Below, one piece after another: positions 7,240-15,494 of a stretch of DNA of 41,706 nucleotides. The stretch is from assembly GCA_009840005.1 (NCBI GenBank), contig VXOR01000058.1, forward strand, positions 1 to 41,706. Direction: 5' to 3'. The translations under genes were made by a program, and so were the position numbers. How positions within the stretch are numbered: the stretch's first letter is position 1; each line of letters opens with the position of its first letter. The notes beneath the pieces were generated by a model. The model saw only the letters and a list, made by a program, of their open reading frames with translations, was not told the origin of the DNA and searched no databases. The stretch is from Gemmatimonadota bacterium (GTDB lineage: Bacteria > Latescibacterota > UBA2968 > UBA8231).

Positions 7240-8352
7240 ATGTCGCTGACCGAACAAATTCGCCACAAGGCCCGCGCCTTGGGCTTTACCTCGGTCGGTT
7301 TTGCCCCGGCCGATCCGTTAAAAGGGGCCGAATTTTACGCCCGCTGGGTGGCCTTGGGTTACGCCGGCCAGATGGACTACCTCAAACGCCACCTCGACAA
7401 GCGCGCGGATCCGCGCCAGATGGTTCCCGGTGCCCGGACCGCCATCTGCCTCGGCATGGATTACTACCAGCCCACGCCCGCGACACCCGATCCCCTGCGC
7501 GGCCAAATCGCTTGTTACGCCCGCGGCGACGACTACCACGACATTGTCAAAAAGCGCTTGGCAGCACTGTGGGAATTCGTGCTGGCCGAGGCCGGGGAGC
7601 AGACCAAAGGCCGCTATTTTGTGGATACGGCCCCGGTTCTAGAGCGCGAACTCGCCCAGCGGGCGGGCTTGGGCTGGTGGGGTAAGAACACCTGCCTAAT
7701 CGACAAGCGTCGCGGCTCCTACTTCTTCTTAGCCGAAATTATCACTGACCTCGAACTCGACTACGACGAACCCGCCATAGACCACTGCGGCACCTGCACG
7801 CGCTGCCTAGACGCCTGCCCCACCGACGCCTTCCCCGAGCCATACGTACTCGACGCCCAGCGCTGCATCTCCTATCTCAACATCGAACTCAAGGGATCGA
7901 TTCCCCGCGACCTGCGCCAAGGCATGGGCCAGTGGATTTTTGGCTGTGACATCTGTCAAGAGGTGTGCCCGTGGAACCGCAAGGCCGAGCCAGCCTTAGA
8001 GCCGGCGTACCAGAGCCGCGCCGGCCTCGATAGCCCGGCGCTCCTCGACCTGATCCAACTCGACCGCGCAGCCTTCAACGCACTCTTTCGCCGCAACCCG
8101 GTCAAGCGCCCTAAGCGCCGAGGCTTTTTGCGCAATGTCGCCGTGGCCTTGGGCAATTCGGGTATGCAGGCCGCGGTGCCAGCCCTGATCCGAGCACTCG
8201 ACGACGACGAACCGCTAGTGCGCGGCCACGTGGCTTGGGCACTGGGTCAACTCGGGGCCGATGAGGCAAAAGGGGCGCTCAAGCGGCGTTTGGGAATAGA
8301 AGACGATGCGGAAGTGCGAGGAGAATTAGAAGACGCGCTAGACGCGCTATAG
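7240..8352 (+). CDS. queG: Epoxyqueuosine reductase
   Basis: This enzyme performs the last step of queuosine formation in tRNA, reducing epoxyqueuosine with cobalamin and two 4Fe-4S clusters. The protein has 370 residues. VDTAPVLEREL (128-138) contains the catalytic-type Asp129, followed by GLGWWGKN. Cluster ligands are C183, C186, C189, C193 (CGTCTRCLDACP) and C236, C239, C243 (CDICQEVCP). A HEAT-like tail (about 290-370, VPALIRALDDDEPLVRGHVAWAL) helps tRNA binding. The start is nine bases after rseP with no clear ribosome site, so it probably relies on coupling. The TAG stop falls within the left end of repeat element B. Confidence 0.93.
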   Translation: MSLTEQIRHKARALGFTSVGFAPADPLKGAEFYARWVALGYAGQMDYLKRHLDKRADPRQMVPGARTAICLGMDYYQPTPATPDPLRGQIACYARGDDYHDIVKKRLAALWEFVLAEAGEQTKGRYFVDTAPVLERELAQRAGLGWWGKNTCLIDKRRGSYFFLAEIITDLELDYDEPAIDHCGTCTRCLDACPTDAFPEPYVLDAQRCISYLNIELKGSIPRDLRQGMGQWIFGCDICQEVCPWNRKAEPALEPAYQSRAGLDSPALLDLIQLDRAAFNALFRRNPVKRPKRRGFLRNVAVALGNSGMQAAVPALIRALDDDEPLVRGHVAWALGQLGADEAKGALKRRLGIEDDAEVRGELEDALDAL

Positions 8353-8454
8353 CAATCCTACATCATTCACCAGATGATCCGCAGATGGGCGCAGATGGGC
8401 GCAGAATAGTAGCCGCCCATCGGATCGTTCAAGGCATTGCATTCAGGATTGCTA
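8350..8454. repeat. Inverted-repeat element, AGGATTGCTA family, copy B
   Basis: The 105-base element has perfect 10-base ends, TAGCAATCCT (8350-8359) and AGGATTGCTA (8445-8454). Like copy A at 3074-3171 it carries ATCCGCAG, then two ATGGGCGC-AG units, then AATAGTA, and ends with CATTCAGGATTGCTA. It separates the convergent queG and ftsY genes and supplies the TAG stop codon of both, one in each terminal repeat. It has no coding capacity. Confidence 0.75.
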
Positions 8455-9375
8455 CTCGGCGAACAATGCGCGGGCAAATGTTGCCGCGTCAAACGGCTGC
8501 AAGTCGTCCACCCCCTCGCCCACCCCAATCAGCTTCACTGGAAGGTCCATCTGACGCCGCAGCGCGACGACGATCCCGCCCTTGGCCGTCCCGTCCAGCT
8601 TGGTCAGTACTAGTCCGGTCAATTCGGTGGCTTGGTTGAATGCGGCCGCTTGCGATAGGGCATTCTGGCCGCTGGTGCCGTCGAGTACCAGCAGGGTTTC
8701 ATGTGGGGCTGTTGGGTCTTGCTTGGCCAGCGAGCGGCGGATCTTCTTGAGTTCCTCCATCAAGTTGACCTTGTTGTGCAAGCGGCCAGCCGTATCGACT
8801 AGCAGCACGTCGGCCCCGCGCGACTTGGCTGCAGCGAGCGCATCGAAGGCCACGGCCGCCGGGTCCGCTCCTTGCTGTGTGCGTATGAGGTCAGCTCCGG
8901 CGCGCTCTGCCCAGATGGCGAGCTGGGGAATGGCTGCGGCCCGAAACGTGTCGCCAGCAGCGAGTACCACCTTCTTGCCGGCATCGGCGTATTGCTTGGC
9001 CAACTTGCCAACTGTCGTCGTCTTGCCGGTGCCGTTGATGCCGACGATCAGCACGACAAACGGCTTGCCCGGCAGCTCGCCGGCTAGGGGCAAGGCCGCG
9101 CTATTGCCAAGGGTCATCATCGCGGCTACTTGCTCCTCTAGCACCTGCATTACCTCGGCTGGCCCGTCCGCCATTTGCCCGCGCCGGAGCCGCTCGCGCA
9201 GCTCATCGACGAGTTCGGTAGCGGTCTCCAGTCCCATATCAGCGCCGATTAGCGCGGCCTCGATATCGTCGATGGCGTCGTCGTCCAAGCGGGAGTTGCC
9301 GGAGATCACATCGGTCATCGCCTGCCGCGTCTGCGCCAACCCCTGTTTTACTTTGTCGAAAAATTTGCCCAGCAT
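8452..9375 (-). CDS. ftsY: Signal recognition particle receptor FtsY
   Basis: This SRP-receptor GTPase delivers ribosome-nascent chain complexes to the membrane translocase. It has 307 residues. The N domain (1-95, [13 protein letters not shown]...) precedes the G domain, with P-loop [10 protein letters not shown] (112-121), [15 protein letters not shown] (about 194-200), [10 protein letters not shown] (258-267) and [13 protein letters not shown] near the end. It lacks the long acidic A domain of E. coli FtsY, as in many bacteria. The stop codon TAG is in the right terminal repeat of element B, convergent with queG. Confidence 0.95.
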   Translation of the reverse strand: MLGKFFDKVKQGLAQTRQAMTDVISGNSRLDDDAIDDIEAALIGADMGLETATELVDELRERLRRGQMADGPAEVMQVLEEQVAAMMTLGNSAALPLAGELPGKPFVVLIVGINGTGKTTTVGKLAKQYADAGKKVVLAAGDTFRAAAIPQLAIWAERAGADLIRTQQGADPAAVAFDALAAAKSRGADVLLVDTAGRLHNKVNLMEELKKIRRSLAKQDPTAPHETLLVLDGTSGQNALSQAAAFNQATELTGLVLTKLDGTAKGGIVVALRRQMDLPVKLIGVGEGVDDLQPFDAATFARALFAE

Positions 9376-9559
9376 GAAAACGTTTGCTTCCAGTTTATGA
9401 CACTACAAGTACAAGGACGCAGAGTTGACCAAAAAAACTCGCTATCTTTGACATAGAGTTTAAGAATAATAATTTTATTTTGACTGTGAAATCGCCACAG
9501 CCCGAAGTTAAAATAAACACAATATGTAGTATATAGCTCAAATCTAAGAATAATATGTA

Positions 9560-9586
9560 TTGACCGAAGCTAAGTCATTATATAAT
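9560..9586 (+). promoter_or_regulatory. Promoter of the TonB receptor gene
   Basis: TTGACC (9560-9565) and a perfect TATAAT (9581-9586) are separated by 15 bases; using TAATAT two bases later gives 17. The region 9400-9650 is strongly AT-rich. The leader would be about 60 bases. A second TTGACA at 9448-9453 has a weaker partner. Confidence 0.55.
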
Positions 9587-9655
9587 ATATTTGTCTTGAA
9601 TACGAGTGTGTTAAGTAATATACACTCCACTCTTCTCCTGAAGGAGGCAAATTCG

Positions 9656-12226
9656 ATGAAGAAGAGCTTATCTGTTTTTGCGGTTGCCGTTGGCCTTTCG
9701 GCCCTGCTCTCGGTGAGCTTGGCCTTTGAGGCCGCGGCGCAAGAAGAAGAGCAAGAAGACGAGGAAATGCTCGAAGGCATCGTGGAGGTTGAAGAGCTGG
9801 TGGTGACCGGTTCGCGTGCTCAATCGCGCACCGTAACCGACTCACCCGTGCCCATTGACGTCATTGGTGCCGACGAGTTTGCCAAGCAAGGCGGAGCGGA
9901 TCTAGCCGACCTTGTGCGGAATGTCGTGCCCTCGTACAACGTCAACACCCAGCCGATCAGCGATGCGGGCACGGTCGTCCGGCCGCCCAACATGCGAGGG
10001 TTGGCCCCCGACCACGCGCTGGTCTTGGTCAACGGCAAGCGCCGCCATCGCGCTGCGGTGATTCACTGGCTGGGCAACGGCGTCGCCGATGGCGCGCAGG
10101 GCCCTGATTTGGCACCCATCCCGGCCATTGCGCTCAATCGAGTGGAAGTCCTGCGCGACGGTGCGTCAGCCCAGTACGGCTCGGACGCCATTGCCGGCGT
10201 GTTGAACTTCCGCCTCAAGGACCGTTCAGACGGCCTGTCGATTGAGACCAAAGTCGGCAGCTTCCAAGATGGCGAAGGCATCCTCGGCGACGGCGAGTTG
10301 TTTTCCATCGCCGGCAATCTCGGCTTGGGCAACGAGAGTGCGTGGGCCAACCTCAGCTTGGAATACGGCAACTCGGGCGAAACCATCCGCTCGGTGCAGC
10401 GCAATGATGCCGCGGGCTTGCTTGCCGCGGGCAATACGAATGTGGCCAATCCCGCCCAGATCTGGGGACAGCCCTTCATCCGAGATGATCTGAAGTTTTT
10501 CGCCAACTACGGGGCTAACCTGGGCGAGAACCTCGACTTCTATGGGCACGCCAACTACGCCAGCAAGGAAACGGAAGGCGGGTTCTATTTCCGCAATCCC
10601 CATACCCGCAGCGGCGTGTTTAAGGGACCGGTGCTCGACGACGGGAGTCCATCCCTGCTAGTGGGCGATTTGGACGGCGTGGGTCAGGGCAGTGAATGCG
10701 CCCCAGTCCCCATAATCGACAACAAGCCGGACCAGGATGCTTGGCTACAGATTCGCGACGATCCCAATTGTTTCTCGTTCCTGAAAATGTTCCCCGGTGG
10801 CTTCACGCCCCGCTTCGGCGGCTTCACCACAGATGAATCCCTCCTGCTGGGCCTGAAGGGATTTGCGGCCGAGACGTTGGGTTGGAGCCTGAGCGCGTCT
10901 TATGGCCGTCACCACGCCGACTACTTCATCTTCAATACCGTGAATGCCTCGATGGGGCCTGATACGCCGACATCGTTCAACCCTGGAGATTACATCCAGA
11001 CGGATGTCAACTTGAACTTCGACATTACGTACCCGGTCAGCGACCAGTTGTTCTTGGCCGCAGGGGCCGAACGTCGCAACGAAGCATTCGAGATCGTGGA
11101 GGGACAGATCGAGTCCTACTTGATTGGTCAGCCGTTGGCCAGCCAAGGGTTCCAGCCGGCTACCAATGGGTTCTCGGGCTTTAGCAAGGTGGCCGCTGGC
11201 CGCTGGGACCGCACTAACACGGCCATTTACGTGGAGGCGGATTTTGAGCCGATTGATCCGTTGCTGCTTTCCGTGGCACTGCGCTCGGAGGATTTTAGCG
11301 ACTTTGGCAGTACTACCAACTACAAGGGTGCCGCCAATTTCGCCCTGACGGACGATCTGAAGTTGCGCGGTAGTTATAGCACCGGCTTCCGGGCACCGAC
11401 GCCTGGCCAGCAAAATGCTTTCAACATAACGACCGAGTTCAATTTCGAGAAGAACGACTTGGTCAACAACGGCACCGTGCCTTCCACCAGCCGGGCAGTT
11501 GGGCTGGTCCTCGGTTTGGATGGTGGCGGGCCGGCGCTCAAACCTGAAAATTCGGTCAACCTCTCCGGGGGCGTCGTCGTCAAGATGGGTGCCGTTAGTG
11601 CGACGATTGACTACTTCAACATCACGGTGGAGGATCGCCTGACGGTTTCTCAAGACTTCGCGCTGAGCGATGAGCAGAAACAGCAGCTAATCGACGAGGG
11701 TCTAACCAGCGCGGCCGGCTTGCAAGAGTTCCGTTTCTTCACCAATGACTTCGACTCCGCCACCAACGGAATTGACCTCGTTGTGTCGGCACCGGTAGGT
11801 TCGGGGATGCTGAGCCTCGCCTACAACTACACGAGCTCCGAAGTCACCGACCACAACCCGGACATTCTCGACGCGCTCCGGCTGCGGGAGTTGGAGGAGA
11901 ATCTGCCCAAGCAGCGCGGGAATTTGACGCTGACTCAAGCCCTGAGCGAGCGTTGGAGTGGCCTAGGTCGCGCCAGCTACTACGGCGAATGGTACGACTC
12001 TGAAGACGATCAGACCTATAGTGGCAAGGTGCTGTTTGACCTTGAAACCAGCATCTCGTTTGACGAGGGTATGTCTGCGATAGCGATTGGCGCGCAGAAC
12101 ATTCTCAACACCTATCCCGACGAACATGAATTAGCCAGAGAGCGGACCGGCAACAAGTACAGCCAGTTTAGCCCATTTGGCTTTGGCGGCGCATTCTGGT
12201 ATGTGAAATACAGCTACAGCCGCTAG
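9656..12226 (+). CDS. TonB-dependent outer-membrane receptor
   Basis: The start at ATG 9656 is fixed by AAGGAGG seven bases upstream and by a signal peptide (MKKSLSVFAVAVGLSALLSV, cleavage after about residue 28). The mature protein begins with an acidic run of Glu and Asp, then EELVVTGSRAQ (TonB-box-like, about 47-57) and a plug domain with LADLVRNVVPSYNV and VEVLRDGASAQYGSDAIAG. The remaining roughly 650 residues are beta-barrel strands, ending FWYVKYSYSR rather than the usual terminal Phe. It should import a siderophore, vitamin or glycan across the outer membrane using TonB energy; the substrate is not evident and no SusD or periplasmic binding gene is adjacent. It is flanked by its own promoter and terminator, so it is monocistronic. 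Confidence 0.92.
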   Translation: MKKSLSVFAVAVGLSALLSVSLAFEAAAQEEEQEDEEMLEGIVEVEELVVTGSRAQSRTVTDSPVPIDVIGADEFAKQGGADLADLVRNVVPSYNVNTQPISDAGTVVRPPNMRGLAPDHALVLVNGKRRHRAAVIHWLGNGVADGAQGPDLAPIPAIALNRVEVLRDGASAQYGSDAIAGVLNFRLKDRSDGLSIETKVGSFQDGEGILGDGELFSIAGNLGLGNESAWANLSLEYGNSGETIRSVQRNDAAGLLAAGNTNVANPAQIWGQPFIRDDLKFFANYGANLGENLDFYGHANYASKETEGGFYFRNPHTRSGVFKGPVLDDGSPSLLVGDLDGVGQGSECAPVPIIDNKPDQDAWLQIRDDPNCFSFLKMFPGGFTPRFGGFTTDESLLLGLKGFAAETLGWSLSASYGRHHADYFIFNTVNASMGPDTPTSFNPGDYIQTDVNLNFDITYPVSDQLFLAAGAERRNEAFEIVEGQIESYLIGQPLASQGFQPATNGFSGFSKVAAGRWDRTNTAIYVEADFEPIDPLLLSVALRSEDFSDFGSTTNYKGAANFALTDDLKLRGSYSTGFRAPTPGQQNAFNITTEFNFEKNDLVNNGTVPSTSRAVGLVLGLDGGGPALKPENSVNLSGGVVVKMGAVSATIDYFNITVEDRLTVSQDFALSDEQKQQLIDEGLTSAAGLQEFRFFTNDFDSATNGIDLVVSAPVGSGMLSLAYNYTSSEVTDHNPDILDALRLRELEENLPKQRGNLTLTQALSERWSGLGRASYYGEWYDSEDDQTYSGKVLFDLETSISFDEGMSAIAIGAQNILNTYPDEHELARERTGNKYSQFSPFGFGGAFWYVKYSYSR

Positions 12227-12251
12227 GAACGCCGCACGGCAATCCTGAGTT

Positions 12252-12295
12252 ATACAAAAGGCCGAGTACCAGTTTTGGTACTCGGCCTTTTGTAT
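12252..12295 (+). terminator. Strong intrinsic terminator after the TonB receptor gene
   Basis: A perfect 20-base-pair stem starting ATACAAAAGGCCGAG with loop GTTT ends in CGGCCTTTTGTAT. GC-rich core, A-run before and T-run after make it a bidirectional rho-independent terminator, 25 bases past the stop. Confidence 0.9.
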
Positions 12296-12305
12296 CTTTA
12301 TTGAT

Positions 12306-12431
12306 GTTACGCATCGGCACCAAACCGGTTGATGTAGGGGCGTCCCTTGTGGGCGCCCATGCGACACCGCGTATGCCGCCAGCGGAATCCCGACGAGGGC
12401 AACCACGAGGGTTGCCCCTACAATGCGTAAC
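12306..12431. repeat. Inverted-repeat element, GTTACGCA family, copy 2
   Basis: The 126-base element has perfect 9-base ends GTTACGCAT and ATGCGTAAC. A second nested pair, TGTAGGGGC (12333) and GCCCCTACA (12414-12422), lies inside. Bases 12333-12356 match the reverse complement of 24461-24484 at 22 of 24 positions. It sits between the TonB terminator and the decarboxylase start, 15 bases from the ATG, so it may carry or disturb that gene's promoter. Confidence 0.7.
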
Positions 12432-12446
12432 TGAAGTGAGCAGCAA

Positions 12447-14084
12447 ATGACCTCATCGTACCGCGACGCCCTAGAACACATCCGCCGCGCCTTTCCCCAA
12501 CCGGTCTCCGACCCCATTCACGATTCGTATTTCGTGCATTCCATCATGCGGGCCCTAGACCAAGTCGATGACCTGAAAATGCAGTTGCCGACGCTCGGTC
12601 CGGTGGTTTCTGGCGACTTTGCCGAAGCGCAAAATGCCGAGTTGCCCGCTGAGATGTCTTCGGTCGAGGCGGTTACCTCCGATCTCGTCAGCTACCTGCG
12701 CGGCATAACCATCTCCAGCCATCCCCACACCCAACAAAACGTCATCGCGCCCCCGACCATTCCCAGCCTCATCGGCGTCCTGCTCGCCTCGTTGCACAAC
12801 CCCAACATCGCTTGGGATGAATACAGCCGCCTCGTCGCCTTGGCCGAAGTCGAAGCAGTCGCCATGACCGCGCGGATGGTTGGCTACGACCCACAACAAG
12901 CTGGCGGCACGTTCACCTTTGGCGGAACCGGCACCACGCTCTATGGGGTAAAGATCGGCTTGGAAAAAGCCTGTCCGCAGGCCATGCAAAAGGGCGTATC
13001 CGACGACGTGGTAGTGCTCGTTTCCGACGCCGGGCACTATTGCGCCCACAACATCGTCGGCTGGCTCGGCATGGGTACCGATCAGTTGATCGTCATTCCG
13101 ACGCTAGCTGAGAATGAAATCGACCTCACGCAGCTAGCGGATGCAGCGCGGACAGCCTTGGACAGCGGCAAAAAGATTGCCGCCATTATTGCGACCATGG
13201 GGACTACGGATGCGTTCGGCTTGGACGACTTGCAGGCGATTGTGACCCTGCGCGACTCGCTCGTCGATGAATTCCAGCTCTCCTACCGCCCGCACATTCA
13301 CGCCGACTCGGTCATTGGCTGGGCGTGGTCGGTGTTCAACGACTACGATTTTCAGGACAACCCCTTGGAGTTACGCCCGCGGACCCTGCGCGCCCTCGCT
13401 GGAGCGTGCCGGCGTATCCGCCATCTGGCGCTGGCCGATTCCATGGGTATCGACTTCCACAAAACTGGATTTGCCCCGTACATCTCCAGCCTCGTCCTCG
13501 TCAAAGACCGGGCGGATTTGCAGCTCTTGATGCGCGATCCGCAACAGATGCCGTACCTCTATCACTTTGGCGACCACCGCCCCGGCATGTACACCCTCGA
13601 AACATCCAGAGCCGGGAGCGGCCCGCTAACTGCGCTGGCCAATTTTCGCTTTTTCGGCGAGCAGGGATTGCGCGTCGCACTCGGGCACATCGTCGAGATG
13701 ACCCAGCTTTTGCGCGAGCACCTCGAAGGGCACGAAGCCATCACCGTGCTCAACCGCGACAACTTTGGCACCGTAACGCTCTTCCGGGTGTATCCACCCG
13801 ACGTGGATACTTTTGCGATCAAGCGCCAAGAATTCGAAGACCCTGCCTACCGGGAAACGCTGCTCGCCCACAACGACTACAACCGCAAAATTTTCGACTA
13901 CGTGCATGCGGAAGCCATGGCCGGACGCGGGGTCGTCATTTCCTCGACCGACTGCTATCGGCACACCCAATACGAGGAGCCGATTGTCGCGCTGAAGTCC
14001 TTTATCGTGTCGCCGTTTGTAGATGAAAAGGACGTCGAAGTCGTAGTGGCAAAAGTATTGGAAGCTAGAGAAAAGTTCGTCTAA
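12447..14084 (+). CDS. PLP-dependent group II decarboxylase family protein
   Basis: The 545-residue protein belongs to the glutamate/tyrosine/diaminobutyrate decarboxylase fold family. FTFGGTGTTLYGVKIGLEKA (157-176) binds the PLP phosphate, H198 in SDAGHYCAHN should stack on the ring, HADSVIGWAW (285-294) holds the aspartate that contacts the pyridine nitrogen, and GIDFHKTGFAP (334-344) carries the PLP lysine K339. It should decarboxylate an amino acid, or a related substrate, in the cytoplasm. The substrate cannot be told from sequence. The stop is five bases from the convergent channel gene, with no terminator between. Confidence 0.88.
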   Translation: MTSSYRDALEHIRRAFPQPVSDPIHDSYFVHSIMRALDQVDDLKMQLPTLGPVVSGDFAEAQNAELPAEMSSVEAVTSDLVSYLRGITISSHPHTQQNVIAPPTIPSLIGVLLASLHNPNIAWDEYSRLVALAEVEAVAMTARMVGYDPQQAGGTFTFGGTGTTLYGVKIGLEKACPQAMQKGVSDDVVVLVSDAGHYCAHNIVGWLGMGTDQLIVIPTLAENEIDLTQLADAARTALDSGKKIAAIIATMGTTDAFGLDDLQAIVTLRDSLVDEFQLSYRPHIHADSVIGWAWSVFNDYDFQDNPLELRPRTLRALAGACRRIRHLALADSMGIDFHKTGFAPYISSLVLVKDRADLQLLMRDPQQMPYLYHFGDHRPGMYTLETSRAGSGPLTALANFRFFGEQGLRVALGHIVEMTQLLREHLEGHEAITVLNRDNFGTVTLFRVYPPDVDTFAIKRQEFEDPAYRETLLAHNDYNRKIFDYVHAEAMAGRGVVISSTDCYRHTQYEEPIVALKSFIVSPFVDEKDVEVVVAKVLEAREKFV

Positions 14085-14089
14085 AGCCG

Positions 14090-15454
14090 CTAGTTCTCCG
14101 GCGTCTTTACGGCGTCTCGGATTTCGCGGATGGTGCCTTCCAGCCTGTCTAGCCGCTCGTTGGTGTTTTTTACGTCTTCTTGAATTTTCGTTACCATCTC
14201 GACCTGTTCTTCTAGCTCCTCGACCTTCAAGGACTCTTCATCGCTTACGAGGATGCTCGTCAGCGTCGCCGTAAAAACACCCACCAGCACCATACCCGTA
14301 ATCACCAGAAAAACGGTGAGGATTTTGCCCGAAGCCGTTTCGGGATTGTGGATGTCGGCGTACCCGCCGGTGACCAGCGTCGTAAAGCTCCACCAAAGAC
14401 TCGCCCCGAATCCCGAACCAGACTCCATGCGCTCCAAGCCCATGAAAATGAAGGCCCCAAACACGAGCGATAACAAGCCGTACAGCAGGGACCGCTTGAG
14501 GAGCCGCACGTCCAATGTGGTGCTCAAGTGATCCATGCCCCGCCAGAAAAACAGCGCGATGCGAAATAATCGCAGCGCCCGTAAAATGCGCACGGCCCTG
14601 AGCAGACGCCCTAGGCGAACGATACCCATGTCGCCGGACGCGGCGATGACCTGTACCGGGGGCAGCGGAATGGACGTTATGAAGTCTATCCAATTGTTTT
14701 TCCAATACCACTTTTTGGAAGCAGCAAGCCGGTGCTCAAAAAAGAAGTTGGCCATGAAAAGGGTGCAGCAGATCACGTCTATGATCCAGAATATCCACAA
14801 CGTGCCAACGGAAAAATGAGGTTCTATTTCCACAACGGGATTTTCGTAGTGCTCCCCGAGGTGGATGACGTCCGCTTGTGTTAGTTTGCCCTCAACTACT
14901 TGTCCAGAAACAAGAGCACCAGACCCAACCGCATCCACTATGTGAATGTTCACCCGCTCATACCCTTGTCCCCCGTTCAAAACGTTTATTCGATGTAGTC
15001 TGCCTTCTACTACTTCGGCTTTTGCAATGGCACCGGTACCTGTAGCTCCTATGCCAAGGAAGTCGACGGCCAAAATTGCGATTAGAAAAAGAATGAGAAA
15101 AAAGATGATCAGGTCCTTGGCTCGCACCCGTGCGACGCTGCCTAGGACCCTAGCCTGCTCATCCATCAGATGTTTCTTTTGCCGCGCCTGTTCAATGACC
15201 CGAACCTTGTCCAGTAATTTCTCTTTTTCGTCGTTCAATCTGGCGATCTGCGATTCCGCCTTATCCAGACTCAGTTCGTATTGGCCGTGCCGTTTGCTCA
15301 AACTGACCGTTTCGACTGTTTCGATCATTTCGTCGAGTTCTTTTTCTCCCTCGACTAGCTGATGGTCAATCCTAGCGATCTCCTGCACTACCACATCTTT
15401 CATCTTGGTAATGCGTTCGAGAGAGCACGATTCCAGTCGTCTTGATAATGACAT
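14090..15454 (-). CDS. Voltage-gated K+ channel-like protein with unusual filter and extracellular repeats
   Basis: From ATG 15454 (AGGAC upstream, 40 bases after the formate-THF ligase) it has 454 residues; the frame is open further but overlaps that gene. Residues 20-110 form a charged coiled coil. S1 is about 113-135. An insert of about 75 residues follows, with two repeats (139-173 and 177-211, each G-x-GA ... VVEG-[RK]-L ... YE). S2-S3 run about 217-275, and S4 is RLGRLLRAVRILRALRLFRI (280-299). The pore segment SLWWSFTTLVTGGYAD (352-367) aligns without gaps to KcsA WWSVETATTVGYGD, so the filter TVGYG is TGGYA. S6 is about 378-403 and a second coiled coil closes the protein. It should be a tetrameric inner-membrane cation channel; its selectivity is an open question. 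Confidence 0.85.
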   Translation of the reverse strand: MSLSRRLESCSLERITKMKDVVVQEIARIDHQLVEGEKELDEMIETVETVSLSKRHGQYELSLDKAESQIARLNDEKEKLLDKVRVIEQARQKKHLMDEQARVLGSVARVRAKDLIIFFLILFLIAILAVDFLGIGATGTGAIAKAEVVEGRLHRINVLNGGQGYERVNIHIVDAVGSGALVSGQVVEGKLTQADVIHLGEHYENPVVEIEPHFSVGTLWIFWIIDVICCTLFMANFFFEHRLAASKKWYWKNNWIDFITSIPLPPVQVIAASGDMGIVRLGRLLRAVRILRALRLFRIALFFWRGMDHLSTTLDVRLLKRSLLYGLLSLVFGAFIFMGLERMESGSGFGASLWWSFTTLVTGGYADIHNPETASGKILTVFLVITGMVLVGVFTATLTSILVSDEESLKVEELEEQVEMVTKIQEDVKNTNERLDRLEGTIREIRDAVKTPEN

Positions 15455-15494
15455 AGTGCGTCGTCCTGTATGGTTTGCGGGTTGTCGATCCCTC

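Noticed and set aside
10745..11653. Minus-strand ORF of 302 codons inside the TonB receptor gene
   Set aside because: Shadow of GC-rich coding sequence; no motifs, no ribosome site.
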